From: Bacillota bacterium
GTDB taxonomy: Bacteria > Bacillota > Clostridia > Oscillospirales > Acutalibacteraceae
NCBI GenBank assembly: GCA_023418995.1
Contig: JAEZYP010000044.1
Span: 434,001-498,000 of the forward strand
Length of the DNA: 64,000 nucleotides
Direction: 5' to 3'
Shown here: piece by piece, positions 25,373 through 34,942 of the stretch
Numbering within the stretch: the stretch's first letter is position 1
Layout: the number at the start of each line of letters is the position of its first letter
Program-made: the position numbers and the translations under genes
Notes under the pieces: generated by a model
Told to the model about the DNA's origin: nothing
The model's input: the letters and a program-made list of their open reading frames with translations, nothing else
The model's database searches: none

Positions 25373-26134
25373 TTATTTGCAATCCGACAGAATCAGTTCA
25401 ATCGGACAATGATCGCTCCCCATTACCTCTGAATAAATCTTGCTTTCTAAAATCCGGTCACGAATACGGTTCGATGTCAAAAAGTAATCGATCCGCCATC
25501 CGACATTTTTTTCTCTAGCATGAAACATATAGGACCACCAGGTATACGCGTCCTTTTCCTCCGGGTGGAGATAGCGAAACGTGTCGGTAAAGCCGTATGA
25601 GAGAAGCTCCGTCATTTTACCGCGCTCTTCTTTGGAAAAGCCCGCATTTCCATTATTACTCTTTGGGTTTTTCAAATCGATCTCATTGTGAGCCACGTTC
25701 ATATCGCCGCATACGATAACCGGCTTTTGTACATCCAACTGCTTCAGGTAATCCCGAAAAGCATCTTCCCAGCTCATGCGGTAATCGATGCGCGCCAGTT
25801 CACGCTGCGCGTTCGGCGTATAGACCGTTACCAGAAAACAGTCTTCATATTCCAGCGTGATCGCGCGCCCCTCTCCCACGTGCTCCTCCGCCCCGATATC
25901 ATAAATTACGCTGATTGGTTCCTTGCGCGTAAAAATCGCTGTGCCGGAATATCCCTTTTTCACCGCTGAATTCCAGTACTGCTTATAGCCGGGCAATATA
26001 AAATCAGCCTGTTCCGGCTGCATTTTTGTTTCCTGTATACATACCGCATCCGCTTGAATCTGATCAAAAAACTCCATAAACCCTTTTCCCATGCAGGCTC
26101 TAAGACCATTTACATTCCATGATATGAGTTTCAC
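25373..26134 (-). CDS. xth: Exonuclease III (AP endonuclease)
   Basis: This enzyme cuts at abasic sites and degrades 3' ends in base-excision repair. It starts with MKLISWNVNGLRA and has the metal-binding glutamate in CIQETKMQPEQ, PVIVCGDMNVAHNEIDL, and the C-terminal GSDHCPIEL with the catalytic histidine. The length of 253 residues is normal. The start codon is GTG with AGGTT upstream. It heads a two-gene unit with the beta-CASP hydrolase. Confidence 0.95.
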   Translation of the reverse strand: MKLISWNVNGLRACMGKGFMEFFDQIQADAVCIQETKMQPEQADFILPGYKQYWNSAVKKGYSGTAIFTRKEPISVIYDIGAEEHVGEGRAITLEYEDCFLVTVYTPNAQRELARIDYRMSWEDAFRDYLKQLDVQKPVIVCGDMNVAHNEIDLKNPKSNNGNAGFSKEERGKMTELLSYGFTDTFRYLHPEEKDAYTWWSYMFHAREKNVGWRIDYFLTSNRIRDRILESKIYSEVMGSDHCPIELILSDCK

Positions 26135-26211
26135 TGACTAACCTCCCGCACTTTTTTACTATTATACCATATATCAGTTCATAATAGTAATAGACTCCGT
26201 ATGACTTTTAC

Positions 26212-26240
26212 TTGATAGAATTGCATTTATTCGGTATAAT
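26212..26240 (+). promoter_or_regulatory. Promoter of the cyclophilin-ABC exporter unit
   Basis: TTGATA (26212-26217) and a perfect TATAAT (26235-26240) are 17 bases apart, 32 bases ahead of the cyclophilin ATG. Confidence 0.75.
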
Positions 26241-26272
26241 AAGTTAATTAACATAATAACGGAGGAGATCAT

Positions 26273-26788
26273 ATGAAAAATCCAATCATAACAATTAAAA
26301 CAAATAAAGGTGCTATGAAAATCGAGTTATACCCAGAGGTTGCTCCAAACACCGTGAAAAACTTTCTCTCGCTTGTAAAGCAGGGCTTTTATGACGGCAC
26401 AATATTCCATCGTGTAATTCCCGGATTTATGATTCAGGGCGGAGACCCGGAAGGAACCGGTATGGGCGGCCCCGGCTACAGTATTAAGGGTGAATTCAGC
26501 GGAAACCGCTTCAAAAACGATCTGGAACATACCAGAGGCGTGATTTCTATGGCCCGTTCCATGAATCCGAACAGCGCCGGTTCTCAATTCTTTATCATGG
26601 TAAAGGATGCTCCTCACCTTGACGGGCAGTACGCCGCTTTTGGCAAGGTTACGGAAGGAATGGAGGAAGTCGACCGAATCGTATCCGCAAGCCGCGACCA
26701 TAACGACAGACCTCTGGAGAACGAGGTGATGGAAAAGGTTACGCTCGACACCTTTGGAGAAGAGTACGGTGAACCGGAAAAATATTAA
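26273..26788 (+). CDS. Cyclophilin-type peptidyl-prolyl cis-trans isomerase
   Basis: This cytoplasmic folding enzyme isomerises X-proline bonds. The catalytic signature FHRVIPGFMIQGGDPEGTG and the downstream GVISMAR, SAGSQFFIM and HLDGQYAAFGKV motifs are intact. It is 171 residues with no signal peptide. GGAGGAGATC precedes the ATG. The ABC exporter gene follows after 23 bases in the same direction. Confidence 0.95.
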   Translation: MKNPIITIKTNKGAMKIELYPEVAPNTVKNFLSLVKQGFYDGTIFHRVIPGFMIQGGDPEGTGMGGPGYSIKGEFSGNRFKNDLEHTRGVISMARSMNPNSAGSQFFIMVKDAPHLDGQYAAFGKVTEGMEEVDRIVSASRDHNDRPLENEVMEKVTLDTFGEEYGEPEKY

Positions 26789-26811
26789 ACAGACAGGGGA
26801 CAATAAAGCAC

Positions 26812-28545
26812 TTGTTTCGTAAATTTATTCGTTACTATAAGCCATATCGTGGAATTTTTTACTTTGACATGTTCTGCGCGTTAATTGTATCTGCAATCGA
26901 TGTCGCCTTTCCGCAAATCTTGAACTGGCTCACAAAAGGCTTGTTCGCACAAAATGCTCAAGTAATTCTGAACAGTCTTCCCTGGATTGGAGCAGGCCTT
27001 TTGATAATGGAGCTGATTCGCCTCGGCTGCCAGTACTACATAACCAGCTGGGGACATATCATGGGTGCAAGGATGGAAAGCAATATGCGTCAGGATCTCT
27101 TTGACCATCTGCAGCGCCTTTCTTTCTCCTATTACGATAAGAACAACACCGGAGAGATGATGAGCAAGCTGGTGTCAGACTTATTCGATATCAGTGAACT
27201 TGCTCACCACGGACCGGAAAATATCATTATTTCATTCTTGAAAATAGCTGGCAGTTTTATCCTAATGATGACCATTAATGTGCCGATGACGATCATCCTG
27301 ATGTTGGTAACTATCATCATGATTTTTTTCTGTGTGGATAAAAACAAGAAAATGCGTGCTGTTTTTTTGGATAACCGCAAAAAAATTGCGGGCGTTAACT
27401 CACAGGTACAGGATAGCCTGGCAGGAATCCGCGTCGTCAAGAGCTTTGCGAACGAAGAACTGGAACGCGAGAAATTCTGCGAAAGCAACCTGAAATTTCT
27501 GGATTCCAAGGTAAGCAGCTACCGAATCATGGGTACTTTTCATGCCGGGACTTCGTTCTTTGAAGGACTGCTGTTCCTTGCCGTTCTGGTAAGCGGCGGG
27601 CTTTTTATTGCGCAGGGCACTCTTCGGCTTAGTGATCTCGCGGTTTACGCACTGTATATCAATATTATTATCAATCCGATTGATATCCTGATTCAGTTTA
27701 CCGAACAGTTCCAAAAGGGATATTCGGGATTCCGCCGTTTTATCGAAGTAGTGGAAACGAAGCCCGAAATTGTGGACAAACCGGGTGCGGTGGAATTGAA
27801 AAATGTCAGCGGCAACATTGAATTTCAGAATGTATCCTTCCGCTATGAAGAAGACAATTATGTTCTGGAACACATCAACATTAAAATGGACGCAGGCAGA
27901 ACTGTCGCGCTGGTCGGTCCCTCCGGCGGCGGTAAGACAACGCTTTGCTCCCTTCTCCCTCGCTTTTATGATGTGACTGAAGGACGCGTACTGATTGACG
28001 GGCATGATGTCAGAGATATCAAGCTCAATTCTCTGCGCAATTCCATAGGAATCGTACAGCAGGACGTCTATATGTTTGCAGGAAGCATTAAAGAAAACAT
28101 CGCGTATGGAAAGCCAAACGCCACGGACGAAGAAATTGTTACGGCTGCGAAAAACGCAAATATCCATGATTTCGTCATCGGGCTGGAGAATGGGTACGAT
28201 ACTTATGTCGGAGAACGCGGCGCGCGACTGAGCGGAGGTCAGAAACAGCGGCTTGCCATCGCACGCGTGTTTTTAAAAAACCCAAGGATTCTGATTCTTG
28301 ACGAGGCGACCAGCGCTCTGGACAATGAAAGTGAGCGAAAAATTCAGACTTCTTTGGAAAGGCTGGCAAAAGACAGAACAACCATCGTCATCGCGCACCG
28401 ACTCAGCACCATCCGCAATGCGGACGAGATCATCGTAATCGGTGACGAAGGCATTCTGGAACGGGGAAACCATGAATCATTGTTAAAAGAAAACGGCGTT
28501 TACGCCAATTATTATAATATGCAGTTTGAAGGACTCCAGGATTAA
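26812..28545 (+). CDS. ABC exporter, fused membrane and ATPase domains
   Basis: This half-transporter has a six-helix membrane domain (about residues 1-310) and a C-terminal ATPase. Walker A is GPSGGGKTTL, the signature is LSGGQKQRLAIARV, and Walker B is ILILDEATSALD, with the H-loop in IAHRLSTI. It should act as a homodimer exporting lipids, drugs or peptides (MsbA/LmrA-like). The start is TTG, 12 bases after AGGGG; no better start is seen. The 577 residues match the family. A strong hairpin ends the unit. Confidence 0.9.
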   Translation: MFRKFIRYYKPYRGIFYFDMFCALIVSAIDVAFPQILNWLTKGLFAQNAQVILNSLPWIGAGLLIMELIRLGCQYYITSWGHIMGARMESNMRQDLFDHLQRLSFSYYDKNNTGEMMSKLVSDLFDISELAHHGPENIIISFLKIAGSFILMMTINVPMTIILMLVTIIMIFFCVDKNKKMRAVFLDNRKKIAGVNSQVQDSLAGIRVVKSFANEELEREKFCESNLKFLDSKVSSYRIMGTFHAGTSFFEGLLFLAVLVSGGLFIAQGTLRLSDLAVYALYINIIINPIDILIQFTEQFQKGYSGFRRFIEVVETKPEIVDKPGAVELKNVSGNIEFQNVSFRYEEDNYVLEHINIKMDAGRTVALVGPSGGGKTTLCSLLPRFYDVTEGRVLIDGHDVRDIKLNSLRNSIGIVQQDVYMFAGSIKENIAYGKPNATDEEIVTAAKNANIHDFVIGLENGYDTYVGERGARLSGGQKQRLAIARVFLKNPRILILDEATSALDNESERKIQTSLERLAKDRTTIVIAHRLSTIRNADEIIVIGDEGILERGNHESLLKENGVYANYYNMQFEGLQD

Positions 28546-28549
28546 TCGC

Positions 28550-28599
28550 AAAATCACCCCGCCGTTTACGCGTCGTACCGTAAGCAGAGGGGTGATTTT
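28550..28599. terminator. Bidirectional terminator between the ABC exporter and pdp
   Basis: AAAATCACCCC (28550-28560) pairs with GGGGTGATTTT (28589-28599), with a 28-base internal part that can itself fold. It is followed by T residues on both strands and closes two converging units. Confidence 0.8.
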
Positions 28600-28604
28600 T
28601 TGTG

Positions 28605-29927
28605 TCAATACTTTTCTACGCCGTCTTTTGTCACTCTCGCGTGAATAATCGGAATCTTCGGCGGCTCTTTTTCGCTGATGGTAACTGCGCTTTCAAATAG
28701 CGTTTCGGCGCTTCTGCACTTTATCTGCGAGTCGGAATAAAAAGTTGCGATGGTATCGCCGGTCTTTACAAAGTCACCGATTTTTTTATGAAGGATGATT
28801 CCGGCGCTGTAATCAATGGAGTCTTCTTTTTTCTCTCTTCCTGCACCCAGTTCTACGGAAGCTATCCCGCATTGTTCCGTATTCATGGAATGCAAATATC
28901 CGTCATGCTGCGCATATACCTGATATTCCACCTTCGCCTTTGCAAACTTCGCGTTATCATCCAGAACGGAAGCGTCTCCGCCCTGTGCAGAAACCATTTC
29001 TTTCAATTTATCAAACGCTTCCCCGTTTTTGATTTGATTCCGTGCCATGATTCTGCAATCCTTTATGCTTCCCTTATCGGCTAAATACAGCATGTTGGCG
29101 GCAAGCTCAATACAGATTTCTGTTAAATCTCCGGGTCCGTTCCCTTGCAGGGTACGGCAGACCTCTATGATTTCCAGTGAATTTCCGATTGCGTTTCCCA
29201 GCGGACGGTCCATATCGGTAATGAGGGCAATCGTTTTGCGCCCTACGTGTTCGCCGATTGAAACCATCGCCTCCGCGAGACGGATGGAATCCTCCTCCGT
29301 TTTCATAAACGCCCCGCTGCCGGTTTTTACATCCAGAAGAATGCAGTCAGATCCGGCGGCGATTTTTTTACTCATGATACTGGAGGCAATGAGAGGAACA
29401 CTCTCGACCGTTGCGGTTACGTCGCGCAGGGCGTATAGCTTTTTATCTGCGGGAACCAAATTGCCGGATTGTCCGATTACACTGACCCCGACTTTTCGGA
29501 CGATATCGAAGAACTGTTCGCGGTCGATCGAGGTCTGCATTCCTGGAATTGACTCCATTTTATCCACAGTCCCTCCGGTATGCCCAAGCCCGCGCCCGCT
29601 CATCTTTGCGACGCGCACGCCGAGGGAGGCAACAATTGGGGAAATTACCAGAGTGGTTTTATCTCCTACTCCGCCGGTGCTGTGTTTATCTACCTTGATT
29701 CCGTCGATGGAAGAGAGATCAACCATTTCGCCGGAATGCGCCATGCATAAGGTCAGTTCCGCGGTTTCGCGCTCCGTCATGCCCTTGAAATAGATTGCCA
29801 TCAACAGCGAGGATACCTGATAATCCGGGATTTCATCCTTTACGTAGCCGCTGATAAAATAGGCAATTTCCTCTTTGGTTAGCTCCACGCCGTCACGCTT
29901 TTTTGCAATAATATCGTACATCCTCAT
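28605..29927 (-). CDS. pdp: Pyrimidine-nucleoside phosphorylase
   Basis: This enzyme splits uridine, deoxyuridine or thymidine with phosphate into base and (deoxy)ribose-1-phosphate. The N-terminus MRMYDIIAKKRDGVELTKEE and the phosphate/glycine motifs KVDKHSTGGVGDKTTL and MSGRGLGHTGGTVDKMESI are typical. The C-terminal region, with lysine-rich and HKKIGDFVKTGD segments, fits the pyrimidine phosphorylase fold (440 residues). It is the last gene of the nucleoside-salvage cluster, and its product feeds phosphopentomutase DeoB. Confidence 0.94.
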   Translation of the reverse strand: MRMYDIIAKKRDGVELTKEEIAYFISGYVKDEIPDYQVSSLLMAIYFKGMTERETAELTLCMAHSGEMVDLSSIDGIKVDKHSTGGVGDKTTLVISPIVASLGVRVAKMSGRGLGHTGGTVDKMESIPGMQTSIDREQFFDIVRKVGVSVIGQSGNLVPADKKLYALRDVTATVESVPLIASSIMSKKIAAGSDCILLDVKTGSGAFMKTEEDSIRLAEAMVSIGEHVGRKTIALITDMDRPLGNAIGNSLEIIEVCRTLQGNGPGDLTEICIELAANMLYLADKGSIKDCRIMARNQIKNGEAFDKLKEMVSAQGGDASVLDDNAKFAKAKVEYQVYAQHDGYLHSMNTEQCGIASVELGAGREKKEDSIDYSAGIILHKKIGDFVKTGDTIATFYSDSQIKCRSAETLFESAVTISEKEPPKIPIIHARVTKDGVEKY

Positions 29928-29942
29928 CTTACTTCACCCAAC

Positions 29943-30356
29943 TTACAGATTTGCGCTGCTGAACCCAAGCGGCAACAGCTCGCACAGCTTATAGATTTTC
30001 CAATGCTCCGGATCATCCGCTAAAACAATTTCAAATTCCTCCGGGTTGCAAAATTCCATCATGACCTGCCGGCAGACTCCGCAGGGCGGGCAGTATTCAT
30101 GGATTGCTTCCTCTTCTCTGCCTCCTACAATCGCGATTGCGGCAAAATCCCGTTCCCCCTCGCTGACTGCCTTAAAAAAAGCCGTACGCTCCGCGCAGTT
30201 TGTCGGTGTATAGGTTGCGTTTTCAATATTGCAGCCTTGATAGACTTTACCCTCTTTCGTAAGCAAGGCGGCGCCGACATGAAATCTGGAGTATGGGGTG
30301 TAAGCCATATCACGCGCCGAAATCGCGGCATTCACCAATTTACCGTAGTCAATCAT
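29943..30356 (-). CDS. cdd: Cytidine deaminase
   Basis: Cdd deaminates cytidine and deoxycytidine to uridine forms, which Pdp can then cleave. The catalytic CAERTAFFKA carries the zinc cysteine and the general acid/base glutamate, and CPPCGVCRQVM supplies the other zinc ligands. FHVGAALLT and GCNIENATYTPT bind the nucleoside. The length of 137 residues fits the homotetrameric type. AGGAGAAGG precedes the ATG. It sits 15 bases upstream of pdp. Confidence 0.96.
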   Translation of the reverse strand: MIDYGKLVNAAISARDMAYTPYSRFHVGAALLTKEGKVYQGCNIENATYTPTNCAERTAFFKAVSEGERDFAAIAIVGGREEEAIHEYCPPCGVCRQVMMEFCNPEEFEIVLADDPEHWKIYKLCELLPLGFSSANL

Positions 30357-30438
30357 CCTTCTCCTTCTTTCTTAAGGCAGAATTGAGGAACGACTGTTGC
30401 CGCTCCTCAACCGAATAAATTATATTTATTTCTAAGGC

Positions 30439-31104
30439 TTAATATCCGTGTGCCTGTTCGTTTTTTATAATCTTGATAATTCTGCTGGTACCTAAGCGGG
30501 AGGCACCAAGAGAGATAAACCTTTTCGCGTCGTCAAGCGTTTGGATTCCTCCTGCCGCCTTAATTTTGACGTTCGGCCCGATATGCTTCGCAAAAAGCGC
30601 CACGTCTTCAAAGGTAGCTCCTGCTGTGGAGAATCCGGTCGAGGTTTTGATATAGTCAGCACCGGACTGAGTTACAGTCTCGCACATTTTAATCTTTTCT
30701 TCTTCGGTAAGGAGGCACGTTTCCACAATTACCTTTAGAATGTGGTTTCCGCATTCCGCTTTGATCTGTCTGATTTCATCCAACTGCAGGTCATAGCGCC
30801 CGTCCTTGATATAACCGATATTGATGACCATATCAATTTCATCCGCGCCGTTTTCAATCGCATCTTTTGTTTCAAAAACTTTGGCGGCAGTTGTAGAGTA
30901 TCCGTTGGGGAATCCGATTACCGTACAGACAGCCATCTGATCCTTCACATAGTCCTTCACCCATTTCACATAAGCGGCAGGAATGCAGACCGATGCGGTA
31001 TGATACGTTACGGCATCGTTGCAAATCTGCTTTATTTCATCCCAGGTTGCGGTCTGGGTCAGTAGGGTATGATCTACCTTACTCAGAATTTCCTGGTTAT
31101 CCAA
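30439..31104 (-). CDS. deoC: Deoxyribose-phosphate aldolase
   Basis: DeoC cleaves 2-deoxyribose-5-phosphate to glyceraldehyde-3-phosphate and acetaldehyde, the exit of deoxynucleoside catabolism. Motifs include SKVDHTLL, the Schiff-base lysine region ILKVIVETCLL, YIKTSTGFS and VKIKAAGGIQT. The TTG at 31104 is chosen because AAAGGTGA lies six bases upstream; the TTG at 31110 abuts that site. The product is then 221 residues. It belongs to the nucleoside-salvage run on the minus strand. Confidence 0.95.
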   Translation of the reverse strand: MDNQEILSKVDHTLLTQTATWDEIKQICNDAVTYHTASVCIPAAYVKWVKDYVKDQMAVCTVIGFPNGYSTTAAKVFETKDAIENGADEIDMVINIGYIKDGRYDLQLDEIRQIKAECGNHILKVIVETCLLTEEEKIKMCETVTQSGADYIKTSTGFSTAGATFEDVALFAKHIGPNVKIKAAGGIQTLDDAKRFISLGASRLGTSRIIKIIKNEQAHGY

Positions 31105-31227
31105 AATCAATCACCTTTGCTTTCTTTTGTTTTTATAGCTGATCCGGGATATGATTCATCATATATTCGATGCTGTCCGCTCTGAGAACATATCCACGGT
31201 CGCCTGATGCGGATTCGCATAGACGAA

Positions 31228-32154
31228 TTACCGGCTTCCTTTTTCATACGGGATACCGTCTGCTTTCGGGGCGACAGAACGACCGACAAACAGGATAAGC
31301 ACCACAATAGTCAGAATGTAAGGCAGCATCGCAAGAATTTGGGAGGGAACGACAAAGCTGCCACCACCCAATATCACCGTGAGTGCCTGGGCAAACCCGA
31401 ACAGCATGCATGCGCCATATGCGCCGAACGGCGTCCATTTGCCGAATATGACGGCTGCCAGCGCGATAAAGCCCTGCCCGCTGATTGCGGTAGGCGTGAA
31501 CTGGGAAATGATTGCCAGCGTCATAGAAGCGCCGCCGAAACCCGACAGAACTCCAGATACGATGACGCACAGGTACCGGGTCAGGCTGACGTTGATTCCA
31601 AGGGTATCTGCGGCGGCGGGATGCTCGCCGACCGCGCGGACATGGAGACCCCATTTGGTTTTATAGAGGAAGAACCATAAAGCTGTCGCCGCAATCAGAG
31701 CCAGCACTACCGTAATATCCACATTGAGGTTTTTTAGGGAGCTGCCGGAAAAAGCGTCTGCACCAAACAGCTTTGGCAGCGTTTTCGCCGGTAATGTCAT
31801 GGTTGCCTTATCAAACAGAAGACGGCAGAAAAACAAGGCAAAGCCGGGACCGATCAGGTTGATTGCAATTCCGGATATCGTCTGATCCGCCTTAAAGGTA
31901 ACGGAGGCCACTGCGTGCAGAAGCGCGATTGCGCCTCCTGCTGCTCCCGCCGCGAGAAAGCCAATCCACGGGTTGCCCGTAAAATAACTGACGGCTGCTC
32001 CGGTGAACGCGCCGACGGTCATCATTCCTTCAATTCCAATATTGACTACCCCGGATCGTTCGGATATCACACCGCCGAGAGCGCCGAAAACCAGAGGGGT
32101 CGCGTACATAAGCGTGATGCCGATCAATAGGAATAAATCAAATTTATTTTGCAT
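31228..32154 (-). CDS. nupQ: Nucleoside ABC transporter permease NupQ-like
   Basis: This hydrophobic protein of 308 residues forms one of two permeases of a BMP-type nucleoside importer. Features of the branched-chain/BMP permease family include GVISERSGVVNIGIEGMM near the N-terminus and GVHAVGEHP-like cytoplasmic loop residues (LHVRAVGEHPAAADTLGI). The ATG at 32154 has GAGGGG eight bases upstream; the longer reading start lacks a site. It overlaps nupP by 11 bases. About 120 bases separate it from deoC, where only a weak TGCG/CGCA hairpin is visible. Confidence 0.9.
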   Translation of the reverse strand: MQNKFDLFLLIGITLMYATPLVFGALGGVISERSGVVNIGIEGMMTVGAFTGAAVSYFTGNPWIGFLAAGAAGGAIALLHAVASVTFKADQTISGIAINLIGPGFALFFCRLLFDKATMTLPAKTLPKLFGADAFSGSSLKNLNVDITVVLALIAATALWFFLYKTKWGLHVRAVGEHPAAADTLGINVSLTRYLCVIVSGVLSGFGGASMTLAIISQFTPTAISGQGFIALAAVIFGKWTPFGAYGACMLFGFAQALTVILGGGSFVVPSQILAMLPYILTIVVLILFVGRSVAPKADGIPYEKGSR

Positions 32155-33271
32155 GGCTTGTACCCCTCTTTTCCAGCCTGTCCGCAATCAAAGGGACAAT
32201 TTTAGTGAGCGCCACAAAGAACACAATCGTACCGATCATGATATTAATGATTTCGGTCGGCGCACCGACATCCTGCTGAACACTCTGTCCGCCGTACAGC
32301 AGACCACCAAACAAGAGACCCGCAAAAATGCATCCGATTGGAGAGGAACCGGCAATCAGTGCCACGGACAGTCCGTTAAACCCGTTATTTTCAAACGCCG
32401 CCATTGTGGAAATCTTGTGCGGCGAGGTTCCTGTAATTGCGAGCGCACCCGCGAGACCAGCCATCGCACCAGCGATAATCATCGCCTGCGTCACATTCCT
32501 GTTGACGTTAATTCCGGCAAATTCCGCCGCATCACGATTAAAACCTACGGAACGAAGCTCATAGCCCTTCGTGGTACGGTTCAGCAAAACAGAGATTCCC
32601 ACCGCTGCCAGAACCGCAATCAAAATTCCGAAGTTGACATCCGTTTTCATCATGACCTCGTACAGCCACTTATGCGGTCTCAGGGCTTCCATGCCCGCTT
32701 CGGACATTTTCCAGTCCGGCAGAAGCATCGTAAAGCTCGAGGGATTTACTGGCAAAGAGCTGGTGGAATTCGGCTGATGGTAAGCTTCTATATTGACAAT
32801 ATAATTGGAGAGATAAAGCGCAATCCAGTTCAGCATGATGCTGGTAAGTACTTCATGAATCCCGAATTTCGCTTTTAAGTAGCCGACAATTCCGCCGTAT
32901 ACGGCACCAGCGATAACGCCCGCCAAAACAACCAGCGGTATCTGGATTGGCGCGGCAAGATCCAACTTTACACCAACACATACAGCAGCAACGGTGCCCA
33001 CTATGTACTGCCCTTCGGCGCCGATATTGAACAGACCCGTTTTAAACGCAAAGGCAACGCTTAATCCCGTTAAGATAATCGGGGTCGCTTTGATGATAAC
33101 ATTGGAAATATACTTTGGCTTCGCGAAGATACCCTGAAACAACGCGGCAAAGGAATCAACCGCGCTGTATCCGGTAATGGACAGCACAATCGCCGAGACA
33201 ACAAAGCCGAACAGGATTGCAATCAATGTTGAGGTAATTGGTTTTTTAAGAATCTTTACGAACAACTTCAT
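32144..33271 (-). CDS. nupP: Nucleoside ABC transporter permease NupP-like
   Basis: This is the second permease of the importer (375 residues, about eight to ten hydrophobic helices). The family loop FNIGAEGQYIVGT lies near residue 80, and the cytoplasmic coupling segment is YELRSVGFNRDAAEFAGIN. It overlaps nupO by 26 bases and nupQ by 11 bases, so ATPase and both permeases are translated in a chain. Substrate assignment to nucleosides rests on the BMP-type binding protein and the surrounding deo genes. Confidence 0.9.
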   Translation of the reverse strand: MKLFVKILKKPITSTLIAILFGFVVSAIVLSITGYSAVDSFAALFQGIFAKPKYISNVIIKATPIILTGLSVAFAFKTGLFNIGAEGQYIVGTVAAVCVGVKLDLAAPIQIPLVVLAGVIAGAVYGGIVGYLKAKFGIHEVLTSIMLNWIALYLSNYIVNIEAYHQPNSTSSLPVNPSSFTMLLPDWKMSEAGMEALRPHKWLYEVMMKTDVNFGILIAVLAAVGISVLLNRTTKGYELRSVGFNRDAAEFAGINVNRNVTQAMIIAGAMAGLAGALAITGTSPHKISTMAAFENNGFNGLSVALIAGSSPIGCIFAGLLFGGLLYGGQSVQQDVGAPTEIINIMIGTIVFFVALTKIVPLIADRLEKRGTSHAK

Positions 33272-34796
33272 CTTTTTTACCTCCCGCCATTAATAATCCC
33301 ACTGTTTTTTCGTCCGCTTCGCCCTGCTTGAAGCTGTCTACAATGGTACCCGCATAAATTACGTCAATGGTGTCTGCCACATTCATAACCTCATCCAGCT
33401 CCAACGAGATCAGAAGAACTGCCTTACCTGCGTCGCGCTCGCGAACCAGCATTTTATGCACATATTCGATTGCGCCAACGTCGAGACCGCGCGTGGGCTG
33501 AACCGCCACAAGCAAGTCGGGCTGGTTGGAGATTTCTCGTGCAATGATGACCTTTTGCTGGTTTCCTCCGGAAAGACCGCGAACCGGCTGATTTTCACAG
33601 TTATCAGGACGGATATCATAGTCCTGAATCAAGCCTTTCGTATAGGACAATATCTCGCTGAAATTCAGCATTCCGTTTTTTGCAAACGGTTTGGTACGGT
33701 ATTTTTCAATAACCACATTTTCCGCCACCGTAAACGGGAGCACAAGCCCGCGTTTTTGGCGGTCCTCATGGATTGTGCTGATCTTATGGTCGATTACATT
33801 GCGCGGCGAAGTATTCTGAATCTCCGTACCGTTAATCTTGATGGTTCCGCTTTCCACTTTTGTCAGGCAGGTAATCGCTTCCACCAGTTCCTTCTGTCCG
33901 TTGCCGTCAATACCGGCAATTCCCACAATTTCGCCTCTGCGAACCTTCAAGGAAAGATTTTTTACTGCGTCGAGCTTACGCTCATCCTTCACCGTAAGGT
34001 TATCAATTTCAAATACAACGTCGCCGGGGGAGGCGGGGGTTTTATCAACGATTAGCTTGACGGCGCGGCCGACCATTTTGGTCGCAAGCTCTTCCTCGTT
34101 TACTTCGGCAACCGAAGCCGTATCGATGTACTGACCCCTGCGGATGATGGTGCAAACGCCGGAAGAGGCCTTAATTTCTTTCAGCTTATGTGTGATTATG
34201 ATAATCGTTTTTCCATCCGCAATCAAATTGTGCATGATTTGAATTAAATCCTCAATCTCCTGCGGAGTTAACACCGCAGTCGGCTCATCCAGAATTAGAA
34301 GGTCTACACCTCGGTACAATGCCTTTAATATTTCTACACGCTGCTGCATACCGACGGAAATATCTTCGATTTTTGCATCCGGATCAACTTCAAGACCATA
34401 TTTTTCAACAATTTGAAGAATCTCCTCACGTGCTTTTTTCATATTTATTACGCCAAATTGGTTCGTAATCTCGTTGCCGAGAATTATGTTCTGAGTTACC
34501 GTAAAATTGTCGACCAGCATAAAATGCTGGTGAACCATACCGATACCGTGTGCGATAGCAACATTCGGATTTTTAATATTCACCTTTTCCCCATTTAAAA
34601 AGATTTCTCCTTCTTCGGCCTGGTACAAGCCGTAAAGGATATTCATCAATGTACTTTTTCCCGCTCCGTTTTCGCCCAAAATAGCGTGGATGGAGCCTTT
34701 CTTCACATCGAGGTTTACTTGATCTAGAGCACGGAAATTACCAAATAACTTTGTTATACCATGCATCTGCACCGCGTATTCCCTGCTTATTTCCAT
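33246..34796 (-). CDS. nupO: Nucleoside ABC transporter ATPase NupO-like (two ATPase domains)
   Basis: This protein drives the importer with two fused ATPase domains (516 residues). The first has Walker A GENGAGKSTL and Walker B LLILDEPTAVLTPQE. The second has a degenerate Walker A (GIDGNGQKEL) but a strong signature LSGGNQQKVIIARE, as is usual for sugar/nucleoside ATPases. The ATG at 34796 lies ten bases after GGGGG, and the longer reading start 18 codons upstream is not supported. A stable hairpin separates it from the binding-protein gene. Confidence 0.92.
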   Translation of the reverse strand: MEISREYAVQMHGITKLFGNFRALDQVNLDVKKGSIHAILGENGAGKSTLMNILYGLYQAEEGEIFLNGEKVNIKNPNVAIAHGIGMVHQHFMLVDNFTVTQNIILGNEITNQFGVINMKKAREEILQIVEKYGLEVDPDAKIEDISVGMQQRVEILKALYRGVDLLILDEPTAVLTPQEIEDLIQIMHNLIADGKTIIIITHKLKEIKASSGVCTIIRRGQYIDTASVAEVNEEELATKMVGRAVKLIVDKTPASPGDVVFEIDNLTVKDERKLDAVKNLSLKVRRGEIVGIAGIDGNGQKELVEAITCLTKVESGTIKINGTEIQNTSPRNVIDHKISTIHEDRQKRGLVLPFTVAENVVIEKYRTKPFAKNGMLNFSEILSYTKGLIQDYDIRPDNCENQPVRGLSGGNQQKVIIAREISNQPDLLVAVQPTRGLDVGAIEYVHKMLVRERDAGKAVLLISLELDEVMNVADTIDVIYAGTIVDSFKQGEADEKTVGLLMAGGKKDEVVRKDS

Positions 34797-34836
34797 TAAC
34801 AACAACCCCCTTGCCGCCCTTTTTTCCTGATTAGCA

Positions 34837-34866
34837 ACGGGGCGATACAAATACTGCTCGCCCCGC
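34837..34866 (-). other. Intercistronic hairpin between the binding protein and nupO
   Basis: GCGGGGCGA and TCGCCCCGT pair on the minus strand around a 12-base loop, with no U-tract after it. Hairpins at this position after a solute-binding protein gene often protect the upstream message so that binding protein is made in excess. That role is inference. Confidence 0.5.
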
Positions 34867-34942
34867 TGTAATTCAGAAATTTTATGACTGACAGTTCAAA
34901 TTAACTGAAAGCTTAAATGAAACCGCTATAAAACCAAAACAA

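Noticed and set aside
27400..28167. Minus-strand frame of 255 codons opposite the ABC exporter
   Set aside because: Covers the Walker A region of the real gene on the other strand and has no start signal.
29047..29793. Plus-strand reading frame of 248 codons opposite pdp
   Set aside because: Low-complexity Ser/Ile/Pro shadow of the phosphorylase gene with no recognisable motif.
31107..31307. Small minus-strand frame between nupQ and deoC
   Set aside because: Overlaps the nupQ end in another frame, no ribosome binding site and no hydrophobic or motif pattern.
32003..32878. Plus-strand reading frame of 291 codons across the two nucleoside permease genes
   Set aside because: Antisense to two hydrophobic permeases; its composition (rich in Arg, His, Asn, Thr) is that of a shadow frame.
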